Virus record (IMG/VR): IMGVR_UViG_3300025849_000059
Coordinates: 1-48,653 of that record
Reading direction: 5' to 3' (one strand)
DNA from: a virus
Length of the DNA: 48,653 bases
A program made the position numbers and the translations under genes. This document shows, piece after piece, positions 44,016 through 48,653 of the stretch (within the stretch, counting starts at the first letter, position 1; each line of letters begins with the position of its first letter). The notes under the pieces were generated by a model. The model had not been told where the DNA came from. It worked only from the letters and a program-made list of their open reading frames with translations, and made no database searches.

Positions 44016-46178
44016 ATGATGGATTATACTCAATTAATAGATAAGTTATTAAGAGAACTTAACACGAGAGTTGGTATCGTTAACATATACGATAAAGACC
44101 AACAATATATGATGTCTGAAATTCTTTCAGATTGGGGTGAGTATGATGCAAAGCAAATTATCTTTGAATTTTTAACAGAAGCAGAACCAAACAAAAACGA
44201 TGACAGATATCAATCAGTTGGATATGGTAGATATAAGTTAAAAGGTAAAGAAGGGGAAAATGACCCTACTTACGAAAAAGATGATAAAGGTAACTATATA
44301 AAATTGGATTCAGATAATGAAAAAGGTGGTGATGAAGAAACTAAAGAAGAACCACCACAAGGAACTGCTTTAAAAGGTAAAGCTGGTGATGAGTATAAGA
44401 AAAGTTTACCTGCAGGAGACCCTGCATCTAAAAAACCATCTATACAAAAAGGGGATGGTAAAAGAATCACACCAACTACTCCAAAAGGAAATCCATTAGC
44501 AAAGAATTTAGAAAACTTATTCACAGGTGAATCTGCATCAGTAAAAAATGTTTTTGAATATTTGAGTGATGAAGATAAACAACAATTTAGAGATTTTGAA
44601 GATGATTATCGTATATTAGTTTCTCTTGAAGATGTAGAAGAAAGAAAGAATCAGGCTGAAAAAATGGTAACAAAGTATGGTTTAGATTCAAACAAAGGTT
44701 CTGATGAACCTAATCCAAAACTATATATGAGAAAAGTATCACCTGATGCTCGTAAAATATTAAGTGGTGATGGAAATAAAACATCAGAAGAATTAAGAGA
44801 TACGATTGAAAATGCATTAGGAACTTCATTAAAAGGTGCAACCAAAGGTGGGAGTAATGTAAAACAAGAAGTAACCACTACATCTAAACCAGATATAGGA
44901 GGTGCAAATAAGGAATTCATTAGAACATCAGAACAAGATGAAGCGGTACGTTCTATTTTTAGTAAAGAACCATATTCAAGATTACCCTCCTCTATGCATC
45001 AGTTAATGGGAGCAGTTGGAGAAGATGGTAATTTATTATACCCATCATCAAAAAATTCTAAAGCATATTTAAAACATTCTATTGAACAGAATAAATCACT
45101 TGAAAAAACAATAGAAAAACTAAAACAACTTGAAGAAAGTGATAATGTAAAACCATCAGTTCGTAAGGCACTAGAAACTCATCAAGAAAATATGAATCGT
45201 ATTTTAAATGAGTATGAGATACCAAGTAAAGAGGCCTCAGAGGCGGTTAGTAATTCATATGCTATTATGGCAGAAACACTCAACGAAGAATCCGGTGTAC
45301 TTGCTGGAGCAATGATGAAGAATATGGCTGAAATGGCTTTATACGACACAGAGATTGCTGGTGGTGATGAAGCATATTTACCATCTGCAGGAACTTTCCC
45401 AAGTGGTGATAAAATTAGAGTAGATAGAGACGGTAAGGGTGTTGTTGAAAAGATAGCTGCAGTTTCTGTAAAATATGGTAAAAGTGGTAAATTTAAAGCG
45501 TATGGATTTCCAGGTGAAACCGGCCAATACCAAAAATTTCATCCAAACGAGGAATATAGAGATAGATTACATAGTAGACCAGGTGATGATGGATATGATT
45601 TAGGAGTTAAAGATGAAATCGTAGATAATCCACTAGCAATAAAACAAATTATAAGTGAATCTGGTTTTGGAGATGCTATTCAAGATGAGGATAAATTAAT
45701 TGAAGTTATTCAATCAATGAAATCCAAGATTCAAGAAATAAAAGAAGAAATAGGATATATCCAAAATTCACCAGAAGCAAAAAGAGCTGGAAAACCTGTT
45801 GCTAAAAAACAAATAGGTTCACAGAAAAAGAAAATTTCAGAAATAGAAAAAGAATTAGCATCTGAAATGGCTAATTATATTGATAGAGATAAATTAAGTG
45901 AGTTGGTAGGTAAAGATAATGCAAGGTTATTATTAAGTAGACCACAATGTATGATATGTGGTTTAACCTTTGGTTCAACTTTAAGTACTTCGAATGGATT
46001 AGATGTAATTGAACACAACCATCAAGAAATTGCTGATGGTAAATATATTACAAAAACAGATACTGCAGAATCTGGTCAAACCAAATCTTTAAAGAATTGG
46101 GCTCTTACTTGGAGAGCATATGATGATAGAGCAGGTGGTTTGATTGCTGGTGCCAACTCAGAAAGAATAGACCTGTAA
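44016..46178 (+). CDS. Large unknown charged protein with C-terminal CxxC
   Basis: This 720-residue protein has an N-terminal ~60-residue helical region (YTQLIDKLLRELNTRVG...IIFEFLTEAEP). A long low-complexity Lys/Glu/Gly/Pro stretch follows (about 65-165). The middle is helical, with coiled coils near 360-400 and 575-620 (SMKSKIQEIKEEI; KKISEIEKELASEM). The C-terminus has RPQCMICGLTFGS and IEHNHQ, which recall an HNH/endonuclease VII zinc site (CxxC ... HNH), but the second CxxC is missing. It could be an internal virion protein or a degenerate HNH nuclease. Start: ATGATG; the second ATG (44019) is equally possible, and another Met lies near residue 32. Confidence 0.6.
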   Translation: MMDYTQLIDKLLRELNTRVGIVNIYDKDQQYMMSEILSDWGEYDAKQIIFEFLTEAEPNKNDDRYQSVGYGRYKLKGKEGENDPTYEKDDKGNYIKLDSDNEKGGDEETKEEPPQGTALKGKAGDEYKKSLPAGDPASKKPSIQKGDGKRITPTTPKGNPLAKNLENLFTGESASVKNVFEYLSDEDKQQFRDFEDDYRILVSLEDVEERKNQAEKMVTKYGLDSNKGSDEPNPKLYMRKVSPDARKILSGDGNKTSEELRDTIENALGTSLKGATKGGSNVKQEVTTTSKPDIGGANKEFIRTSEQDEAVRSIFSKEPYSRLPSSMHQLMGAVGEDGNLLYPSSKNSKAYLKHSIEQNKSLEKTIEKLKQLEESDNVKPSVRKALETHQENMNRILNEYEIPSKEASEAVSNSYAIMAETLNEESGVLAGAMMKNMAEMALYDTEIAGGDEAYLPSAGTFPSGDKIRVDRDGKGVVEKIAAVSVKYGKSGKFKAYGFPGETGQYQKFHPNEEYRDRLHSRPGDDGYDLGVKDEIVDNPLAIKQIISESGFGDAIQDEDKLIEVIQSMKSKIQEIKEEIGYIQNSPEAKRAGKPVAKKQIGSQKKKISEIEKELASEMANYIDRDKLSELVGKDNARLLLSRPQCMICGLTFGSTLSTSNGLDVIEHNHQEIADGKYITKTDTAESGQTKSLKNWALTWRAYDDRAGGLIAGANSERIDL

Positions 46179-46250
46179 CCGCAATAGGTAACTCTATTTG
46201 AGGGTACATTACTTTTATGTACATTACTGAATCTTTCCTAAAATGATTTC

Positions 46251-46259
46251 ATATTTATA
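46251..46259 (+). promoter_or_regulatory. Late-promoter-like box ATATTTATA
   Basis: The box is 28 bases before the ATG at 46288; AGGAAA serves as a weak ribosome-binding site. Confidence 0.5.
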
Positions 46260-46287
46260 TAGGAATACAAAGATAGATAGGAAATAA

Positions 46288-46689
46288 ATGCAAACACAGT
46301 TACTCTGTACATTCACTAATAAAGAACACTTTCAAAATACCTTACAACTTATTAGAGAAACATATCATATAGTTTACAATTATATTTATGTTCTTCAAAA
46401 TAAAGGTAATTTGGATGAGTTGTTTATTACATATAATATTGATACTAGTTATAAACCAGATAGACCTTTAGAGGATACTATATTGGTTCATAGAAAGAAA
46501 CAGAGTAATACTCTTTATACCATTAACGCACTAAACGAATTGGTAAAAGAAGAGAATGGTGGTGTATTGGATAAATCATTTACTATCGATTGGGATAGAT
46601 TTAAAAATTCAATCATTGTTACCAATGTAGAAGGCACGAAAAAGATTTCTACAAGAATCTTCGAGGTAATAGAATTTAACAAAAAATAA
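46288..46689 (+). CDS. Unknown protein, T4-like phage type
   Basis: This 133-residue protein begins MQTQLLCTFTNKEHFQNTLQLIRETYHIV, then YNYIYVLQNKGNLDELFITYNID. The middle has DTILVHRKKQSNTLYTINALNEL and the end NSIIVTNVEGTKKISTRIFEVIEF. Similar short proteins with QNK.NLDELF.TYN are known from T4-like phages (recalled), with no assigned function. A strand-helix-strand pattern and conserved size suggest a folded, functional protein. It lies on the boundary between late-type and host-type promoters. Confidence 0.7.
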   Translation: MQTQLLCTFTNKEHFQNTLQLIRETYHIVYNYIYVLQNKGNLDELFITYNIDTSYKPDRPLEDTILVHRKKQSNTLYTINALNELVKEENGGVLDKSFTIDWDRFKNSIIVTNVEGTKKISTRIFEVIEFNKK

Positions 46690-46700
46690 TTCACTTTTCA

Positions 46701-46732
46701 TTAGTTTATTTCAATTATTTTTCGTATATTAG
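46701..46732 (+). promoter_or_regulatory. Host-like promoter (TTAG - 24 - TATATTAG)
   Basis: TTAG at 46701 is exactly 24 bases before TATATTAG at 46725, with TTTTTCG before it. It precedes the gene at 46775. Confidence 0.7.
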
Positions 46733-46774
46733 TATTGTAAGTTTAAATAATGCTTACCTTTAAAACTTAAAATT

Positions 46775-46987
46775 ATGAGAAAGTTTATGAGAGTACATCC
46801 AGCAGATAAATCTCCTTTATATGCTAAAGGTAGTTTAGGAGATATTCAATTTTGGGGTAACCAATTAGATGATGCTGTTGATGGTAAACATGGAAGTTTG
46901 GATATAGATATCTGTGTATCAAAACTAAAATTCTTAGTTGATAAACATATAAGCACGAATGATATATCTTATAAAGATAACATATAA
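46775..46987 (+). CDS. Small unknown early protein
   Basis: This 70-residue protein (MRKFMRVHPADKSPLYAKGSLGDIQFWG...) has its own host-like promoter and a leader ending ACTTAAAATT. It is rich in Asp/Lys, with no known motif. A further promoter follows its stop, so it is likely a single-gene unit. Confidence 0.68.
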   Translation: MRKFMRVHPADKSPLYAKGSLGDIQFWGNQLDDAVDGKHGSLDIDICVSKLKFLVDKHISTNDISYKDNI

Positions 46988-47005
46988 AAAATAATTGGTA
47001 TTAAA

Positions 47006-47037
47006 TTAGGATATATCAAATAATTTTCGTATATTTA
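47006..47037 (+). promoter_or_regulatory. Host-like promoter (TTAGG - 24 - TATATTTA) with palindromic operator
   Basis: TTAGG at 47006 and TATATTTA at 47030 keep the exact 24-base phase. The palindrome ATTTAC-TAT-GTAAAT is at 47033-47047. Confidence 0.78.
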
Positions 47038-47073
47038 CTATGTAAATAATTAATAACACTTAAAACTTAAACT

Positions 47074-47229
47074 ATGTATTCTTTAGATTGTTCTTTTTTC
47101 TCTGAAACTTTTGACTCGATTGATGAATTAATCAATTATGTAATGATGAATGGTTCAGACCCTAACTACGAAATTACTAAAAATGGAAATCCAACTGGTG
47201 AAATGGCAATTGATTTAATACAATTTTAA
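47074..47229 (+). CDS. 51-residue unknown protein
   Basis: The ATG at 47074 follows the promoter and a leader ending CTTAAAACTTAAACT, like other early genes. The product begins MYSLDCSFFSETFDSIDELIN and ends NPTGEMAIDLIQF. It is acidic and unrecognised. Its stop is 1 base before the metallopeptidase start, indicating coupling. Confidence 0.65.
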   Translation: MYSLDCSFFSETFDSIDELINYVMMNGSDPNYEITKNGNPTGEMAIDLIQF

Positions 47230-47230
47230 T

Positions 47231-47623
47231 ATGACATTAAAAGATATAAAAAATATTGTTAATGAAGTTTTCCCAAAGATTGAAAACTATTATGGTTACT
47301 CAAACCACTTTCCAGAAGTAACTCCTTATATCGAATATGAAACTTCTATCTATGGTAGAATGAGCGGTGAAGAAGATGATGGTACAATGGGAGAAGAATC
47401 ACCAGATGCAGAGTTTGATAGAATCGATAACTCAATTGTTATCTACTATCCTAAAATGAAATCAAAAAAACATATCGTGGAAACTTTAGTTCACGAATAC
47501 CAACATTATTTACAATCTCCATCTTGGATGACAAGATACTACAACATGGGATTCAGATACGATAATCACCCATATGAGATTGCAGCAACAAAAGAAGAAG
47601 TTAACTATAAACTATTCATATGA
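47231..47623 (+). CDS. Small zinc metallopeptidase-like protein (HExxH)
   Basis: This 130-residue protein has the zinc motif HEYQH at 88-92 in the helix VETLVHEYQHYLQSP. A Glu in HPYEIAATKEE (about 116) lies about 24 residues later and would serve as the third ligand, as in gluzincin-type minimal peptidases. The N-terminal half is acidic (GEEDDGTMGEESPDAEFD). The target is unknown; it may cleave a phage or host protein early in infection. The next start overlaps its stop. Confidence 0.7.
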   Translation: MTLKDIKNIVNEVFPKIENYYGYSNHFPEVTPYIEYETSIYGRMSGEEDDGTMGEESPDAEFDRIDNSIVIYYPKMKSKKHIVETLVHEYQHYLQSPSWMTRYYNMGFRYDNHPYEIAATKEEVNYKLFI

Positions 47624-47802
47624 TAGATACTTGGACTAAAAAACAATTTCTACAAGTAATGAGTGATGCTTACAAAGAAGCTCATGGTATAAGACCTCGT
47701 GGTGTTAATTACGAGGAATGGAGTACCGAAGAACTTAAAATGGAGTTCTTAACTCTTTCCCAAATCTCAGCTGATAATGAGCAGTGGGAAATGGAAATAT
47801 AA
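47620..47802 (+). CDS. Small unknown early protein
   Basis: This 60-residue protein overlaps the metallopeptidase stop by 4 bases (ATGA). It begins MIDTWTKKQFLQVMSDAYKEAHGIRP and contains WSTEELKMEFLTLS. It looks like two helices; no family is recognised. A host-like promoter follows. Confidence 0.65.
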   Translation: MIDTWTKKQFLQVMSDAYKEAHGIRPRGVNYEEWSTEELKMEFLTLSQISADNEQWEMEI

Positions 47803-47820
47803 AAAAAATATTAAAAATAA

Positions 47821-47852
47821 TTTGGATATTAAAAATAATATTCGTATATTTG
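47821..47852 (+). promoter_or_regulatory. Host-like promoter with perfect TAnnTTTG
   Basis: TTTGG at 47821 is 24 bases before TATATTTG at 47845, an exact match to the Bacteroidota -7 consensus. It drives the Nmad1-like gene. Confidence 0.8.
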
Positions 47853-47879
47853 TATAAATAAAATTTAAAAGGTTATAAT

Positions 47880-48338
47880 ATGGCAAAAAAATCCACAACT
47901 ACAAAATCTACCAAAGCTCCGGTAGTAAAAAAATCAAGACAACACAATTTAAATATCAAACCTATTGATGAGGTTGAATATTCTGTAATCAAATACGATA
48001 ATTCTGAAATCGTAGAACAGATGGAAAAAGAATGGCCTGAGATGACAGATGAATTCAAAAGAATCATGTTTACTCAGTATGAACTTTTCTGTAAGAAACA
48101 AGCAAATTATGGACCAGATAACATTTCTGTTGGTTCTGATTTAAAGAGTAGGGCTGATAAAAATATAGCACTTACAGGTCTTTGGTTTAGAATGAACGAT
48201 AAGATTCAAAGATTAAAACAAATGGTAGTACAAGGTAAGAAAGATGAAGTTGGGGAGGCAATAGAGGATTCATATCAAGACCTATCAGTTTATGGAATTA
48301 TAGCTCAAATCGTTAGTAACGGTAAGTGGGCAAAATAG
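47880..48338 (+). CDS. DUF1599 / Nmad1-type protein
   Basis: This 152-residue protein has a basic N-terminal tail (MAKKSTTTKSTKAPVVKK). It then shows the DUF1599 pattern: FTQYELFCKKQANYGPDNI, then GLWFRMNDKIQRLKQMVVQGK, then EDSYQDLSVYGIIAQIV. This family is called nucleotide modification associated domain 1 because it is found near DNA-hypermodification genes in phages; its biochemical role is not settled. It is directly upstream of gp32, so it belongs to the replication region. It may point to modified bases in this phage, together with the oxygenase-like gene at 34393 (inference). Confidence 0.78.
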   Translation: MAKKSTTTKSTKAPVVKKSRQHNLNIKPIDEVEYSVIKYDNSEIVEQMEKEWPEMTDEFKRIMFTQYELFCKKQANYGPDNISVGSDLKSRADKNIALTGLWFRMNDKIQRLKQMVVQGKKDEVGEAIEDSYQDLSVYGIIAQIVSNGKWAK

Positions 48339-48367
48339 TAAAAATAAATACGAATTTTGAGAAGATT

Positions 48368-48399
48368 TTTCGGTGGTTTTTTCGATTTTCGTATATTTA
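48368..48399 (+). promoter_or_regulatory. Host-like promoter upstream of gp32
   Basis: TATATTTAT at 48392 is preceded by GATTTTCG, the usual flank. The -33 position reads TTTCGG, a weaker match. It lies about 60 bases upstream of the gp32 start, with the AACACTAAAAGG leader. Confidence 0.6.
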
Positions 48400-48457
48400 T
48401 ATGTATAAAACACACACCGATAAAACAATTAATAATTAACACTAAAAGGTAAAAATC

Positions 48458-48653
48458 ATGGCTTTAGACATTAACGCAATCAGAGGTAGACTGAACAAAC
48501 TACAAAACACACAACGTAAATCAGATGCACTTTGGAAACCAACTCCAGGTAAACATCAAGTAAGAATCGTTCCTTACAAATTCAATCAGGATAACCCTTT
48601 CATTGAATTGTATTTTCACTACAACATTAACAACAAAACTTATTTATCACCAC
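48458..48653 (+). CDS. 32: Single-stranded DNA-binding protein gp32 (3' end outside window)
   Basis: The ATG at 48458 follows AAAGGT. The visible ~65 residues begin MALDINAIRGRLNKLQN, a basic B-domain-like N-terminus needed for cooperative binding. LWKPTPGKHQVRIVPYKFNQ, DNPFIELYFHYNINNKTYLSP follow, the signature start of the T4-type gp32 core. It coats single-stranded DNA in replication, recombination and repair. The frame runs off the right edge. Confidence 0.93.
   Translation, partial: MALDINAIRGRLNKLQNTQRKSDALWKPTPGKHQVRIVPYKFNQDNPFIELYFHYNINNKTYLSP

Noticed and set aside
45950-46030. HNH / endonuclease VII domain at the end of the 720-residue protein
   Set aside because: CxxC and HNH-like residues are present, but the second CxxC and final motif are missing, so I did not call a nuclease.
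46204-46227. Hairpin GTACAT-7-ATGTAC with a TACATTAC direct repeat as a terminator
   Set aside because: The stem is short and AT-rich and no T run follows.
1-48653. tRNA genes, integrase, insertion sequences, attachment sites
   Set aside because: I looked for cloverleaf-like stretches, transposase or recombinase motifs and flanking repeats and saw none; a dedicated tRNA search was not possible.

Overview
This AT-rich window is part of the genome of a contractile-tailed, T4-related bacteriophage. All supported genes lie on the + strand, are closely packed and often overlap. The T4 relationship rests on a tail sheath (gp18-like) and tail tube (gp19-like) pair, a gp26-type chaperone gene in front of a tape measure, a LysM-type baseplate protein, and the N-terminus of a gp32 single-stranded DNA-binding protein at the right edge. 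The host is probably a member of the Bacteroidota. Six promoters in the right-hand part share a -33 element (TTTGG or TTAG) exactly 24 bases upstream of a TATATTTA/TATATTTG -7 element, which matches the TTG / TAnnTTTG promoter type of that phylum. This host call is an inference.

Layout. (1) 1-19.6 kb: an array of seven fibre or adhesin genes. They are built from shared modules: an N-terminal MAxxIxxRxG-like attachment module, a TTTxxxTxNIxDNxIxLN module, SGSxQ linkers, coiled-coil 21-mers, AKIAD...SEHY repeats, and two C-terminal S74-type chaperone domains. (2) 19.6-22.3 kb: a GT-B glycosyltransferase-like gene, a structural protein carrying an intein-like Hint domain, and a small coiled-coil protein. 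(3) 22.4-34.4 kb: the tail module, with sheath, tube, a chaperone pair that looks like a programmed frameshift, tape measure, tube-initiator-like protein, LysM protein, large hub-like protein and a small tail-region protein. (4) 34.4-39.0 kb: a phytanoyl-CoA-dioxygenase-like protein, a string of small early-type genes (including a lone Smr domain and a 28-residue Cys peptide), a PD-(D/E)XK nuclease and a very compact family A DNA polymerase. (5) 39.0-43.3 kb: an accessory cassette of two sulfotransferase-like paralogues followed by two glycosyltransferase-like paralogues. (6) 43.4-48.7 kb: a lipoprotein NUC-type nuclease, a 720-residue unknown protein, small genes including a HExxH metallopeptidase and a DUF1599/Nmad1 protein, and the start of gp32.

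Regulation visible in the DNA. Structural genes and late-looking genes are preceded by (T)ATATTTATA, a late-promoter-like box that reads as the reverse complement of the T4 late box. The early-type genes use the host-like promoter, which in three cases carries a perfect 15-bp palindrome (ATTTAC-TAT-GTAAAT). Terminator hairpins follow the first long fibre gene, the last S74 fibre, the tube gene and the chaperone pair.

The most unusual content is the Hint-domain virion protein, the probable +1/-2 frameshift in the chaperone gene, the mini family A polymerase, the duplicated sulfotransferase/glycosyltransferase cassette and the operator-bearing promoter family. No tRNA, CRISPR array, insertion sequence or integrase was found. 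No stretch over 300 bases lacks a gene.
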